Shown: positions 7,419 to 17,003 of the stretch, in pieces
Numbering within the stretch: position 1 is the stretch's first letter
How the letters are laid out: each line of letters starts with the position of its first letter
NCBI RefSeq assembly: GCF_012027595.1
Contig: NZ_SNUR01000002.1
Location: 62,001 to 126,000, forward strand
Direction of reading: 5' to 3'
Length of the DNA stretch: 64,000 nt
From: Thermococcus sp. Bubb.Bath
Lineage (GTDB): Archaea > Methanobacteriota_B > Thermococci > Thermococcales > Thermococcaceae
The notes under the pieces: generated by a model
The model's input: only the letters and a program-made list of their open reading frames with translations
Told to the model about the DNA's origin: nothing
Databases searched by the model: none
Position numbers and translations under genes: made by a program

Positions 7419-8567
7419 TTGGTGAGAGACGTGGAGGTAGAACTTTTAAAAAAGCTGGTTTCAATTCCATCACATTTTGGGAGCGAGTCGCAGGTATCGG
7501 AGTTCATAGGTTCGTACCTTGAGGAGCATGGTCTCCCCGTTCATTACCAGGAAGTTGAGGGGTTTGGCAGCAACATAATTTCCCGCCTTCCAGGAAAGAA
7601 GTTGACCATCGTTTTGAACGGTCACATGGACACCGTTGGTCTCTCCAGCGGCTGGAGCAGGAACCCCTGGGGAGAACTGGACGGCGACAGGTTCTACGGC
7701 CTTGGGAGCGCCGACATGAAGGGCGGATTAGCTGCTTTAATGGCAGCTTTCGTTGAGCTCTCTCAGCTTCCGAGGAAGAAGAGGCCGAACGTGATTTTCA
7801 CCGCTGTCGTCGATGAGGAGGGTTACTCTAGGGGTGCGTGGAAACTTATCGAGAGCGGAGAGCTGAGAGGGGCCGATGCAGTCTTCGTGGCGGAACCCAC
7901 AAACGAGACCATGATGCTTGGCGCCAGGGGTCGCTTTGTTGTCAAACTTAAGCTCAGGGGAAAGAAGGCCCACGCGGCCCGTCCTGAGAACGGCATCAAC
8001 GCCATTGAGGGGCTTTCCAAGGTACTATCCTACCTTCCGCGCATCAGGAAGAGGAAGCACAGGCGCCTGGGAACCGGCTCGTACTGTACCCTCTATTTCC
8101 ACGGGGAAGCGGACGGCCTCAGCGTCCCGGATGAGGCGGAGGCAATCCTTGACAGACATGTGGTAATCGGGGAGGACTGGGAAAGGGTTGCCTCCGAGCT
8201 CAGAAACGCCGCTTCTAAGCTGGGTGTTAGGGGGGAGCTTGAGATAGGGAAGTTCGAGAGGCCGACGCCGGAGATGCCCCCGTACCTGGTTCGGGAGAAC
8301 AACAGTTTTGTCTCCGCGTTTAAGCGGGTTTATGAGTCCCTATGGGGACAGGAACCTGAGATAACCTACGGCCAGAGCGTCGGTGACTTCAACTACTTCG
8401 GGGCCTACCTTGGTGTTCCAACGATAGTCTTTGGACCAAAGGGGGCCAACTGGCACTCCGCGGACGAATGGGTTAGCATTTCGTCGGTCAGGAAAGTAAA
8501 GCAGACCTATGTCGAATTTTTCAAGGCTCTTGGAACCAGTAAAGTAAATTCCAGGCTCAGGCGGTAA
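7419..8567 (+). CDS. M20 family metallopeptidase / deacylase (ArgE-DapE-carboxypeptidase type)
   Basis: Two-zinc hydrolase, 382 residues. Metal site and catalytic residues appear in family order: H69-x-D71 (GHMDT), D99 (GSADMKGG), catalytic E133 and ligand E134 (VDEEG), E159 (VAEPT), and a C-terminal His (NWHSADEW). The dimerisation domain carries the conserved KLRGKKAHAARP stretch. The substrate (N-acyl amino acid or peptide) cannot be told from sequence; the [LysW]-lysine/ornithine hydrolase family is related. Start is TTG 7419 or GTG 7422. Stand-alone gene between a terminator and a convergent radical SAM gene. Confidence 0.83.
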   Translation: MVRDVEVELLKKLVSIPSHFGSESQVSEFIGSYLEEHGLPVHYQEVEGFGSNIISRLPGKKLTIVLNGHMDTVGLSSGWSRNPWGELDGDRFYGLGSADMKGGLAALMAAFVELSQLPRKKRPNVIFTAVVDEEGYSRGAWKLIESGELRGADAVFVAEPTNETMMLGARGRFVVKLKLRGKKAHAARPENGINAIEGLSKVLSYLPRIRKRKHRRLGTGSYCTLYFHGEADGLSVPDEAEAILDRHVVIGEDWERVASELRNAASKLGVRGELEIGKFERPTPEMPPYLVRENNSFVSAFKRVYESLWGQEPEITYGQSVGDFNYFGAYLGVPTIVFGPKGANWHSADEWVSISSVRKVKQTYVEFFKALGTSKVNSRLRR

Positions 8568-8667
8568 CTTTGGAAAAAGCTAGAATTACCTGTGGTTCCT
8601 CTTCTGGGTTGCCATGTCTCAGCTTATTTGATGAAGAGTCTATTACGAGGGTACTCTAAAAGTGTCT

Positions 8668-9501
8668 TCACATCACGCAGCACTCGTAGATTATCTCAAC
8701 GTCCCTCACCGTTTTTGCCCACTTCATGACCTTCCTCGGGGGGTTCGTCAGTCTATCAACGCCGGCTAAAACAGCTCCTCTATCAAAATCCAACCTCCAC
8801 TTTCCGAGAGGCCTCATACATCCAATGCTCAGCTCTCCACCAAACTTCTCACGTGCATACCGCACGACTTCTAGGCTCTCCTCCACGCTCGGCTTTGGGA
8901 CGTTCTCCATCTCGGTCCCCTTCGTTGGAATGAGAACGTCGAGAACGAGAACGTCTATTGGGTATTCCACGAGAGTGTCTATGGCTTTGTACTCCCACCA
9001 TATCTTTCCAAAGTCGAGGCCGATGGTTATGTGCGGTGCAATCCTGACGTCGGCTTTGGTGAGCAGGTTGATAATTCTTAAGTAGTCCTCAACGGTCTTG
9101 TCTATCTTGTAAACGCGTCTTATCACGTCATCATCGCCAACGAAGTCGAGGGAAACTGCATCGACATACTTTATCCACTCAAGATCGCTTTCGTCGATGA
9201 AGCCGGCGTGGGCGTTGAGCTTCAGGTTCGTTCTCTTTTTAATTTCTCTTATCTCATCGGCGTAGAAATCAAGAGGAACCTTAAGCCGTCCGTCCATGCC
9301 GCCGCTTAAGAGACAGCCGTTGTAGCCCTCTTCAGCGAGCTTGAGACAGTAGTTCAGTAGTTCTCCTCTTTGAGGCTTCCTCATACCCTGGAGGTAGTGC
9401 CTCCCACAGTGGGCACAGTTCAGGGCGCAGGCGTTCCCGGTGAGCGAGATCGATGGAAATTTAATTCCGGGGATGTAAATCTTGAGCTTTTTCCTTTCCA
9501 T
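8668..9501 (-). CDS. Radical SAM protein, candidate archaeal lipoyl synthase subunit (LipS type)
   Basis: 277 residues. The SAM-binding 4Fe-4S motif CxxxCxxC is C25-C29-C32 (CALNCAHC), then GGMDGR and a TIM-barrel pattern; two extra cysteines end the protein (ECCVM), and Cys in IGCM could ligate an auxiliary cluster. The family was long annotated as a biotin synthase homologue. I recall that a T. kodakarensis radical SAM gene near padR/MMPL/enolase was shown to be half of a two-protein lipoyl synthase; this locus has the same neighbours, so that role is likely but rests on memory. ATG 9501 has a purine-rich SD (GGAGGAGGAGA); TATA-like GTTATATTT lies near 9533-9541. Confidence 0.72.
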   Translation of the reverse strand: MERKKLKIYIPGIKFPSISLTGNACALNCAHCGRHYLQGMRKPQRGELLNYCLKLAEEGYNGCLLSGGMDGRLKVPLDFYADEIREIKKRTNLKLNAHAGFIDESDLEWIKYVDAVSLDFVGDDDVIRRVYKIDKTVEDYLRIINLLTKADVRIAPHITIGLDFGKIWWEYKAIDTLVEYPIDVLVLDVLIPTKGTEMENVPKPSVEESLEVVRYAREKFGGELSIGCMRPLGKWRLDFDRGAVLAGVDRLTNPPRKVMKWAKTVRDVEIIYECCVM

Positions 9502-9571
9502 TCTCCTCCTCCACAGAAGAGCAGTACTCCTGAAATATAACCCTTTTGGGACAAAAATGGGAAAAGGGAAA

Positions 9572-12500
9572 TCACTTCTTTTCGGCATCCTTCTGGTTCC
9601 TGAACAGAGGCCACCAGGCCTTCTCGCCGAAGAGGCTCATGAACGCTGGTCCAATGAAGTAGACCGCCATCGTCGCAGTCAGGAGGATTCCAGCAGCGAG
9701 TGCAAAGCCTATCTCCCTCGTTCCCCACGTTGAGCTGAGCATCAGAGCTCCGTAGGTGCTGGCCAGGACTACCGCGAGGCCTATGACCAGGGTGTCCATC
9801 GTTCCCGCCGCAACTATCAGCGCCTCCTCGGGCTTCCTGCGCTCGAACTCGTCCCTCGCCTTCACGAGGTAGAAGCTGTTGTAATCAATGCCAACTCCCA
9901 TGAGCACGACGAAGACCATCAGCGGCAGGAACCACATGACCTGCTGTTCGAAAATCCTTTTGAAGAGCCACGTTGAAATCCAGATGCTCGTCATAACTCC
10001 AAGGAATATAGTGGTCATTGTCGAAGCCACTGCAGGTAGCCCCTTGAGTGTCGGTATGAGGGACAGGAACATCAGGATTAGCGCTACTGGGATTATCCTG
10101 TGCCAGAAGATGTCGTTGATTCTGTTGTTTAGATCCATTGAGAGTGCTGCTCCTCCCCCGACGAGTCCGGCCTTCACGCGCGGGTTCTCCCTGGCGATTC
10201 CCCTTACATAAGCTCTGAGTTCTTTGACGATCTCCTTGGCCCCTTCGCTGGTTGGTTTGTACACTGTCTCGACCTGGATAAGCACTTTATCCCCTTTGCT
10301 TGAGATGAACCTATCTCCTCCGAGCGCTTTAATTGCCGAAAGCGTCAGGTTGCTGACTGGTTCACCATAGGGTCTGGTTGGTGAATAGACTGCCTTTACA
10401 CCGTTGAGGGAGGCTATATGGGCAGTTACCTGGTCTATCAGTCTGAGGTCCTCTTCAGTAACGTTTCCATTAAACTCAAGGATCACGTAGTTGGGGGACA
10501 TCACCGCTGCACCGAGCTTCTCCTCGCTCAGCTTCATGAACTTGAGTGTGTCACTTCCTTGTGGGAGGAAAAGACTCATATCCTGAGTTCCTCTGAAAGT
10601 TACAAATGCATACGTGGCGGGTGCGGCTATGAGGAGGGCTATAATCAGTACGGCCTTTGAATGCTTGATGACCCATTCCGCTATCCTGCTCCTTTCCTCC
10701 ACGTCCATGGTTTTGATGTGCTTAGTGTTCCTTGGCCACCAGAACCAGCTTTTGTCACCTATCAGTGCGGTTATTGCGGGGATGAAGGTTAAACTAGCTA
10801 TGAGAACCGTAATTACGGCGAGAGGAGCTATGATGCCCATCTGCTGGAATATCGGGAACTCCCAGGCGAGGATGAAGCTAGCGAAGGCTATGATGTCGGT
10901 TGAGGCACTCGCAAGGACTGCGTCCTTGGCCCTTCTTAGTGCTTCCGCAACAGCTTTTGTGTGCTCGTAACCTTCTGCGATGTATTCCCTGAAGCGGTGA
11001 ACGTAGTAGGTCGAGTAGTCGATACCGAGACCGAGGGCAGTAGTTATGGTCAGCATCTGGGCCCAGCTTCCGATATTTAGGATTCCACCCCTGGCGAGCA
11101 GGTAGGCTATTCCAAGGGCGGTAAGAGCAGAGGTTGCAACACCTGTGAACGGCAGGAAAGTTGCCAAGACTGCCATTCCCATGAGCAGAAAGAGCACAAT
11201 CAGTGCCATTATGACGCTCGCCTGCGTTGTGGTCTGGTTGTCCCTCCGGCCGTACTCCGCCATTTCGTGGTTTTCCACGGGGGTTCCACCGAGGGCACCC
11301 ACAACGTTGGGGAAGTACTTCCCAAACTCCTCTAGGGCTATCTCCTTGACCTTGGTTGCGTTCTCCGCCCTGTACTTATAAAGATCGTCGCTTGGACCGG
11401 GCTTCCCGTAGGGCACGAAGGTTATCAGCATCGTGGTGTTGTCGTCGCTCTTGAGCATACTCAGATATGTGCCCGCCTTCTCCACCACAACTGGCCAAAG
11501 CTCCTCGGCGAGGGGCTTAACGTCTTCCCTGGTTATTGTGTTGGGATCATTCTTGAACTGGAAGGCTATATCCACGAGCTTTGACCCGTTGAAGGTTATC
11601 TGCATTCCATATGGGTTGCTCTTTGCGTAGCTCGATACCATTGAGAGGACTGTGTTTTTCACCAGCTTCCCCAGCTCGGTCTCGCTCATCGGATAGTTCT
11701 TCACTATTGTCTCCGTGAGGTTCATGAAGACATCCTTGAACTCCTCCGGAATGGCCGTGTTGTTCATCTGGGCCATCTTTTCTTTGGCTCCCTTGAGGAA
11801 GAGCTTCTCTGCTAGGGCCTTTGGATCAGCTCCCTCGTAGAGGGCCTTCACAACTTCAGAAACGTTGAAGTTCTCGCCTTCCTGTGCCTGCCCCTCGCTC
11901 ATCGCGGCCATTACCTCAACGGTGGCCCCCTCGAGCATCTCACCGCTTATTATCCCCTGCGGGTCCTTTGAGACTATCTCAACGATCGCCTCAGCTATTT
12001 TCTCTGCGTTGGGTACGCCCCTAGAGGAGAGCTGTTTGATCATTCCCTCTGCCAGCAGGTTCTTCGCCAGTCCTTCAAGGACCTTCTCGTCCCCGTTGCT
12101 ATCGTAAATCGTTTTAAGAACGCTCTCGTCCATCTGGAGACCCATCTGGCTTACCATACCTTTAATAACCGATAGTGTGGCGTTTTCGAGGAGCCCCTCG
12201 TTGGTGGAGAGAACCCCCTCCGCGTTCGGGTCGTATGAGAGAACCGTATCGACGATAACCGGGGCGAACTGACTCGCTGTCCCGTTTGCCATTCCGCTCA
12301 TTCCCGCCAGCAGGAGGCTCTTTTCGAGCTCCTTTGTTGGGCCCGTTGTGAGAAGGGCCCTAAGGATATCCTCCGGGTTTTGCATGCCTGTCAGCGGGCT
12401 GCCAGGCATTCTCGACATCAGCTGAAGCCCAATCTGCACCGTGGCGTTTTCAACTGCCGCTGGTGCCGGGTTCGGGCCGAGGGAAAGCGCCGCTCCAACT

Positions 12501-13699
12501 ATTGAGGAGAATGTCTTCGAGTCGAGAAGGCCGAACCCCTGAACCTCCACCGTCTGGTTGCTCTGTGCTATGGCTTGAGGAATGCTCTGGAGGGCCCCTG
12601 AGGCTATTTCCGAGACTGCTCCAGTGAGTTGGGTGACGTTCATGTTCTGGAGGGCGTAGGGGCTTCCAGCACCGGCGTCAAAGGTCTTGACTCCAGCGTA
12701 GAACGCCGCCCCATACGCCTTGATAAGGGGCTTCTGGCTCTTATCCTTGGTTCCGGCGAGGACCATCTCCTTCGTGACGTTCGCGAGGAGGGTATCGGTT
12801 ATCGCGGCGCTTCCAGCTTGCGCGTAAACAGGGTAGAGGGCGTTAAACACTGCGTAGACGAACTCCGGCCTCGTCCTAGTCTGGTTGGCTATGAGCTGGG
12901 CCTCCTCTGGAGTCAAGTTGCCCCTATCGTATGCCCCCGTGGAGAGGAGGGTCTTGTGGACCTCAACAACTCCAACGTAGGTCATTCCATAGCTTGAGTT
13001 GAGGGCGTAGAGCCCCGCGTTCATTTCCGCCAGCGTTGAATTGAGCGCCCTTAGGCTCTCGCTTGTCGAGGTTAGGTTTCTATGGAGGGCAACGTAAGCC
13101 ATGTCGGTCTGGTTCAGGCCATCCCTGAGGAGAACTGTCTGGTTCCATAGGCTGGTGAGGTTCTTCTTAAGCGCGAGGTATCCCCGGGCTGCGCTGACGA
13201 GGCTGTTCTTTGTCATCTCGGTGCTGTTCTTCAGGTAGTATGTCATGTTGAGAACCTGCCCAAAGCCCTCCTGAGTCTGGATTGCGGTGGAATAGAGGGT
13301 TCCGGTCATGTTGGCGGCCATCCTCGTTATGTTCAGCGTGAGGTTGTAGTCCATGTCCCAGAGTCTATCCACGGCATCGTAGTAGGAGCTCACGTTCTCG
13401 GCGTACCTCCCCTCAACGCGCTTCTTAAACTCTAGGTATGCCTTCCTCGCATTCTCGTCGTTCACGCTGATGTTTGTGAGGATGAGATAGGTCATGTTCT
13501 CGTTCTGAGCCCTTGTGAACTCTTTGTTCATTATATCCTGCACTTTGATGGACTCAATGTGGTGGGAGACCATCTGTTCCTCGCTGTAGTTGGTGACCTC
13601 GCTCAGCTTCCCGGCTAATGGTGCCATGAGCACGATAACAATCAGCCACGCTAAGAGCACCTTCTTGGGGTGCTTTGCTATCCAGTCGTTCCACGCCAT
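9572..13699 (-). CDS. Large MMPL/RND-superfamily membrane protein
   Basis: 1375 residues. One N-terminal helix (about 13-32) is followed by a very long exterior region (about 35-810) rich in Asn-x-Ser/Thr. Two MMPL membrane bundles follow, each with the hallmark GxGIDY motif (GLGIDYSTYY and GVGIDYNSFY), separated by a second exterior domain. RND proteins use ion gradients to export lipids or drugs; the substrate here is unknown. The first exterior domain is far larger than in typical MmpL/HpnN. ATG 13699 is chosen for its SD (GAGGTGGTGG). The divergent PadR-like regulator shares its operator region, suggesting substrate-responsive control. Confidence 0.85.
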   Translation of the reverse strand: MAWNDWIAKHPKKVLLAWLIVIVLMAPLAGKLSEVTNYSEEQMVSHHIESIKVQDIMNKEFTRAQNENMTYLILTNISVNDENARKAYLEFKKRVEGRYAENVSSYYDAVDRLWDMDYNLTLNITRMAANMTGTLYSTAIQTQEGFGQVLNMTYYLKNSTEMTKNSLVSAARGYLALKKNLTSLWNQTVLLRDGLNQTDMAYVALHRNLTSTSESLRALNSTLAEMNAGLYALNSSYGMTYVGVVEVHKTLLSTGAYDRGNLTPEEAQLIANQTRTRPEFVYAVFNALYPVYAQAGSAAITDTLLANVTKEMVLAGTKDKSQKPLIKAYGAAFYAGVKTFDAGAGSPYALQNMNVTQLTGAVSEIASGALQSIPQAIAQSNQTVEVQGFGLLDSKTFSSIVGAALSLGPNPAPAAVENATVQIGLQLMSRMPGSPLTGMQNPEDILRALLTTGPTKELEKSLLLAGMSGMANGTASQFAPVIVDTVLSYDPNAEGVLSTNEGLLENATLSVIKGMVSQMGLQMDESVLKTIYDSNGDEKVLEGLAKNLLAEGMIKQLSSRGVPNAEKIAEAIVEIVSKDPQGIISGEMLEGATVEVMAAMSEGQAQEGENFNVSEVVKALYEGADPKALAEKLFLKGAKEKMAQMNNTAIPEEFKDVFMNLTETIVKNYPMSETELGKLVKNTVLSMVSSYAKSNPYGMQITFNGSKLVDIAFQFKNDPNTITREDVKPLAEELWPVVVEKAGTYLSMLKSDDNTTMLITFVPYGKPGPSDDLYKYRAENATKVKEIALEEFGKYFPNVVGALGGTPVENHEMAEYGRRDNQTTTQASVIMALIVLFLLMGMAVLATFLPFTGVATSALTALGIAYLLARGGILNIGSWAQMLTITTALGLGIDYSTYYVHRFREYIAEGYEHTKAVAEALRRAKDAVLASASTDIIAFASFILAWEFPIFQQMGIIAPLAVITVLIASLTFIPAITALIGDKSWFWWPRNTKHIKTMDVEERSRIAEWVIKHSKAVLIIALLIAAPATYAFVTFRGTQDMSLFLPQGSDTLKFMKLSEEKLGAAVMSPNYVILEFNGNVTEEDLRLIDQVTAHIASLNGVKAVYSPTRPYGEPVSNLTLSAIKALGGDRFISSKGDKVLIQVETVYKPTSEGAKEIVKELRAYVRGIARENPRVKAGLVGGGAALSMDLNNRINDIFWHRIIPVALILMFLSLIPTLKGLPAVASTMTTIFLGVMTSIWISTWLFKRIFEQQVMWFLPLMVFVVLMGVGIDYNSFYLVKARDEFERRKPEEALIVAAGTMDTLVIGLAVVLASTYGALMLSSTWGTREIGFALAAGILLTATMAVYFIGPAFMSLFGEKAWWPLFRNQKDAEKK

Positions 13700-13761
13700 T
13701 ACCACCACCTCAAACCTTTTAAGGAGGTGAGCATAATACCCACAAAGGAAACATGTGTGAA

Positions 13762-13795
13762 TCAAATATGTCTAGTTTAGACATGTCTTATAAAT
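13762..13795. promoter_or_regulatory. PadR operator between divergent MMPL and padR promoters
   Basis: ATGTCTA-GTT-TAGACAT (13768-13784) is a perfect 7-bp inverted repeat; its right arm overlaps a second perfect palindrome AGACATGTCT (13779-13788). These lie between and over TATA-like boxes for MMPL (minus strand, about 13762-13770) and padR (CTTATAAAT, 13787-13795). A half copy, ACATGTGTGA, is at 13751. The placement fits repression of both genes by PadR. Confidence 0.6.
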
Positions 13796-13811
13796 CTTTC
13801 GGGGTGATAGG

Positions 13812-14330
13812 ATGTCGGACTCAGTCGTGAGGAACATGTTCACCGTCCCCATGAGAAACCTGATACTCCTCATAATCGGTCTCAAGGGCGAGAGCCACGG
13901 CTATGAAATCCTGAAGGAGATAGAGAAGGTAAGCAGGGGGACATGGAAGCCGAGCCACGGCAACCTGTATATTATGCTTAACAAAATGGTTGAAGAGGGC
14001 TTAATAGAGCCGAGGGAGGAGTACCACGGAAAACGGAAGCTGGTGAAGTACACTCTCACCGAAAAGGGCTGGAACTACATGAAGGAAGCGAACGAACTCG
14101 CGCTCCAGTCGCTCTACATCGCCGTCCAGTACCATGAAATGCTGAGGGAGAAGCTGAAGGAGATGGGTTACGGAAAGGAGATAACGGTGGAAGCAATAGA
14201 TGGCTACGTCGAACTCCTCGACAGGATAATTTCAATCCTTGAGGAGAAGAAGAAAAGCCTGATGGAGCTGAAGGAAAAAGCCGGGAAAGAGAAAGAAAGG
14301 GGGGAACCCGTCACAGGAACGGGTTCCTGA
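13812..14330 (+). CDS. PadR family transcriptional regulator
   Basis: 172 residues. N-terminal winged helix (about 8-90) with the PadR signature [11 protein letters not shown] and [18 protein letters not shown], then C-terminal helices for dimerisation ending in a charged tail. PadR proteins usually repress a neighbouring transporter and themselves; here the divergent gene encodes the MMPL protein and a strong inverted repeat overlaps both promoters. ATG 13812 with SD GGGGTGAT. The 3' end overlaps the convergent enolase gene by 20 bases. Confidence 0.87.
   Translation: MSDSVVRNMFTVPMRNLILLIIGLKGESHGYEILKEIEKVSRGTWKPSHGNLYIMLNKMVEEGLIEPREEYHGKRKLVKYTLTEKGWNYMKEANELALQSLYIAVQYHEMLREKLKEMGYGKEITVEAIDGYVELLDRIISILEEKKKSLMELKEKAGKEKERGEPVTGTGS
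14303..14327. terminator. Hairpin in the overlapping 3' ends of padR and eno
   Basis: GGAACCCGT (14303-14311), 7-base loop, ACGGGTTCC (14319-14327): a perfect 9-bp stem, symmetrical enough to form in either transcript. It is entirely inside coding sequence of one or both genes. An alternative palindrome, AGGAAC-GG-GTTCCT (14315-14328), overlaps it. No T tract is adjacent, so the terminator role is uncertain. Confidence 0.4.
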
Positions 14331-15603
14331 ACTTCCTGCCTGGGTAGACCGCTATCCCCTCAAGCTCCTCCTCTATTCTTATGAGCTGGTTGTACTTGGA
14401 GTTCCTGTCCATTCTCGCTGGGGCGCCGGTCTTTATCTGGCCTGTGTTGAGGGCAACCGCGAGGTCAGCTATGAACGGATCGTCGGTCTCTCCGGAGCGG
14501 TGTGATACAACTATTCCCCAGCCAGCCCTGTAAGCGGTGTAGGCGGCATCTATGGCCTCACTGAGCGTTCCGATCTGGTTAACCTTGAGGAGGAGCGCGT
14601 TCGCAGCCCTCATGTTGATACCCTTCCTTATTCTCTTTGGGTTGGTGACGAAGATGTCATCGCCGACGATCTGTATCTTGTCCCCGAGTTCCTTCGTTAT
14701 GAGGGCGAAGTTCTCCCAGTCCTCCTCGTGGAACGGGTCCTCGAGTGAGACTATTGGGTACTTACTGATGAGATCCTTATAAAGCTCAAGAAGCTCTCCC
14801 CCATCGTATTCTTTGTCGTTGACGACGTATTTCCCGATGTCGGGGTGGAAGAACTCGCTTGAGGCTGGGTCCATGGCGAAGGCTATCTCATCGCCTGGCT
14901 TGTATCCAGCCTCCTCGATGGCCTCTATGAGGAGTTCGAACGGCTCGTGCGGCTCTTTCAGCGGGGGAGCGAATCCGCCTTCATCTCCAATGTTGACCGC
15001 ATCCTTGCCGTACTTCTCGGCAATGACGCCCTTGAGGATGTGGTAAGTTTCGCTGACCCACCTTATTCCCTCTCTGAAGGAGTCCGCTCCAACCGGCATT
15101 ATCATGAACTCCTGGAAGTCGAGCTCGTTGCCAGCATGCACTCCTCCGTTGATGACGTTGCTCATCGGAACCGGCATGACATAGGCGTTGGTTCCACCTA
15201 TGTACTGGTAGAGGGGCATCCCGAGGGCCTCGGAAGCGGCCCTTGCCACGGCGAGTGAAACGCCGAGTATGGCGTTGGCACCGAGGTTGCTCTTGTTCTC
15301 GGTACCGTCGAGCTCGAGCATGATGGTGTCGATGTCCCTCTGCCAGGTGACATCCATCCCAACGATTTCCGGAGCTATAATCTTGTTCACGTTCTCGACG
15401 GCCCTTCTGACGCCCTTACCGTGGAACCTGCTGCCCCCGTCCCTGAGCTCAAGGGCCTCGTGGGTTCCGGTGCTTGCTCCGCTCGGAACCTTTGCGCGCC
15501 CCATGCTCACCGGCGTGTAAACCTCGACCTCAACTGTCGGGTTCCCCCTGCTGTCCAGGATTTCCCTTGCGTAAACCCCTGTTATCTCAAACGGGTTCTC
15601 CAT
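14311..15603 (-). CDS. eno: Enolase (phosphopyruvate hydratase)
   Basis: Interconverts 2-phosphoglycerate and phosphoenolpyruvate in glycolysis and gluconeogenesis; Mg-dependent, cytoplasmic. 430 residues, full length. Signatures: [14 protein letters not shown], the substrate loop [21 protein letters not shown], metal ligands in [11 protein letters not shown] and VGDD, catalytic Lys in [10 protein letters not shown], and [12 protein letters not shown] 15603 has SD GAGGTGAT; upstream in-frame starts are less well placed. A TGM-type site overlaps the SD and expected start site. Confidence 0.96.
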   Translation of the reverse strand: MENPFEITGVYAREILDSRGNPTVEVEVYTPVSMGRAKVPSGASTGTHEALELRDGGSRFHGKGVRRAVENVNKIIAPEIVGMDVTWQRDIDTIMLELDGTENKSNLGANAILGVSLAVARAASEALGMPLYQYIGGTNAYVMPVPMSNVINGGVHAGNELDFQEFMIMPVGADSFREGIRWVSETYHILKGVIAEKYGKDAVNIGDEGGFAPPLKEPHEPFELLIEAIEEAGYKPGDEIAFAMDPASSEFFHPDIGKYVVNDKEYDGGELLELYKDLISKYPIVSLEDPFHEEDWENFALITKELGDKIQIVGDDIFVTNPKRIRKGINMRAANALLLKVNQIGTLSEAIDAAYTAYRAGWGIVVSHRSGETDDPFIADLAVALNTGQIKTGAPARMDRNSKYNQLIRIEEELEGIAVYPGRKFRNPFL

Positions 15604-15606
15604 GCT

Positions 15607-15642
15607 AATCACCTCGGGTGATATTTTTCATCTCCTCTTATA
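15607..15642 (-). promoter_or_regulatory. eno promoter with TGM-like site
   Basis: 15607-15623 reads AATCAC-CTCGG-GTGATA, one base off the TGM consensus; TATA-like TTATAA lies at about 15637-15642. The TGM is downstream of TATA and overlaps the SD of eno, which fits repression by Tgr or TrmBL1. Part of the match comes from the GGTGAT of the SD itself, so chance is a real alternative. Confidence 0.5.
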
Positions 15643-15726
15643 ATCCTGATGGTCTAGCTTCAATCCCATTTGAAGCCTTGGAACGGGTTATATACTTCGA
15701 GTGTGTACTTTTGGATGGTGAGGAGA

Positions 15727-16992
15727 ATGAAGGCTTACCTGGCCATTCCCATCGTGATAATCATGCTCGCCGTACCTTTAGTCCAGGCCTGCATGAGCCC
15801 GTACGATCAGTATTCCGTTGAAGTCCTGCTTAACAAACCTGGAGTCGGCTACAACTCTTCGATTAGTGTTCCATCCATCCTCAAAGTCGATAACATGAGT
15901 TTTATCCTCAGAGTCTGGGAGGCCAAGGACGGGCCCCACGTGAGGGTCGAGATACCCCTAACCAGGCAGAGGGGGGCCTACTGGGGCTACACAGGCCCGG
16001 TCGTGATAACAAACGGAACCATTCAGAAGCTCCTCGGCCGCGGCTGGATCGCCACCTCCATAACCCGGAACGGGTCGAGCATCGACGTCCTTCAAAAGGG
16101 GAACGTCACGATAAAGATAACGAAGCCCCAGGGTGAATGCACCTCCGACTCTGACTGTGCCACCGGCGGCTGTTCCGGGGAGCTCTGCCTTCCAAATTAT
16201 ATAGTATCACATGTTGCCAGCGTCTGCATCTATGCCCCTTGGTACGAGTGTTTCAAGCTCACGAGCTGCGGCTGCGTGAACGGCACCTGCTCCTGGAAGC
16301 CGAACGAGGCCTTTAAAAAGTGCCTGAGGGAGCACGGCGTTGACCCGTCTAGGGTGATAAGGGCCGGTGTTTCCGAAGTTACAGCAACGGGACCGAATCC
16401 TGAGGAGCTCACCGATGCCCTGAAGGAGTTCTTCAATGCTACCGGAGCAAACTGCACGAAGTTCAACTTAATCTCGGGCTCTGAGGAGAAGCCCGCCTAT
16501 AACCCAGGTGAAGTCGACGCTGGAAAAGTCCTGAGCAGGGCTCTTGAGTACCTAATGGAAACCGGGGCCGTTACTGGTCTAACCAAAGAGGACGTTGGGC
16601 AGATAGTTGAAGTTGCGAAGTGGGGAGGGGCAGGCTACAACGGAAAGATAGGATGGTACGAGACCGAGAACGGCAGCTATGCATGGATTCCCTACGACGA
16701 GAGCCCCAACGCAACCCTCGTGAGGTGCGGCTGGGCGGGTCCACCCACTTATGGAAATGCCTCGTCAAGTGAAGGCAACGGCACCGTAGGAACGGGCCAC
16801 CTCGACCCCGGAAGCGGTCCGAACGTTACGGGAGGTTTCGGAAACCATACCACACCAAACCCCGCCGTCAATCCTCCTCAGAACGAGATGGCCTCAACTA
16901 CTAAGAATGAAGAGGGCTCTGCGGTATGTGGGCCTGCATCGCTGCTCGTCCTAACTGCCCTGCCCCTCCTTGCAAGAAAGAAGAAAAAATGA
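15727..16992 (+). CDS. Eight-cysteine-cluster protein with CGP-CTERM surface anchor
   Basis: 421 residues. Signal peptide of about 21 residues ends LVQAC, giving a Cys that could also be lipidated. The centre holds a Cys-rich cluster (CTSDSDCATGGCSGELC, then C...YECFKLTSCGCVNGTC). The C-terminal third is Asn/Gly/Thr-rich linker. It ends with the CGP-CTERM signal: VCGP, a hydrophobic helix and RKKKK. CGP-CTERM is a Thermococcales surface-anchoring signal processed by an unknown enzyme. Function of the cluster domain unknown; disulphides or metal binding are plausible. ATG 15727 with SD GGTGAGGAG. Confidence 0.85.
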   Translation: MKAYLAIPIVIIMLAVPLVQACMSPYDQYSVEVLLNKPGVGYNSSISVPSILKVDNMSFILRVWEAKDGPHVRVEIPLTRQRGAYWGYTGPVVITNGTIQKLLGRGWIATSITRNGSSIDVLQKGNVTIKITKPQGECTSDSDCATGGCSGELCLPNYIVSHVASVCIYAPWYECFKLTSCGCVNGTCSWKPNEAFKKCLREHGVDPSRVIRAGVSEVTATGPNPEELTDALKEFFNATGANCTKFNLISGSEEKPAYNPGEVDAGKVLSRALEYLMETGAVTGLTKEDVGQIVEVAKWGGAGYNGKIGWYETENGSYAWIPYDESPNATLVRCGWAGPPTYGNASSSEGNGTVGTGHLDPGSGPNVTGGFGNHTTPNPAVNPPQNEMASTTKNEEGSAVCGPASLLVLTALPLLARKKKK

Positions 16993-17003
16993 CCTTTTTC
17001 TTT

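Noticed and set aside
8568-8667. RNA gene between the convergent M20 and radical SAM genes
   Set aside because: No stable fold or box motifs that I can support.
12629-12997. Plus-strand ORF inside the MMPL gene
   Set aside because: Antisense shadow of a clear coding frame; no SD or homology.
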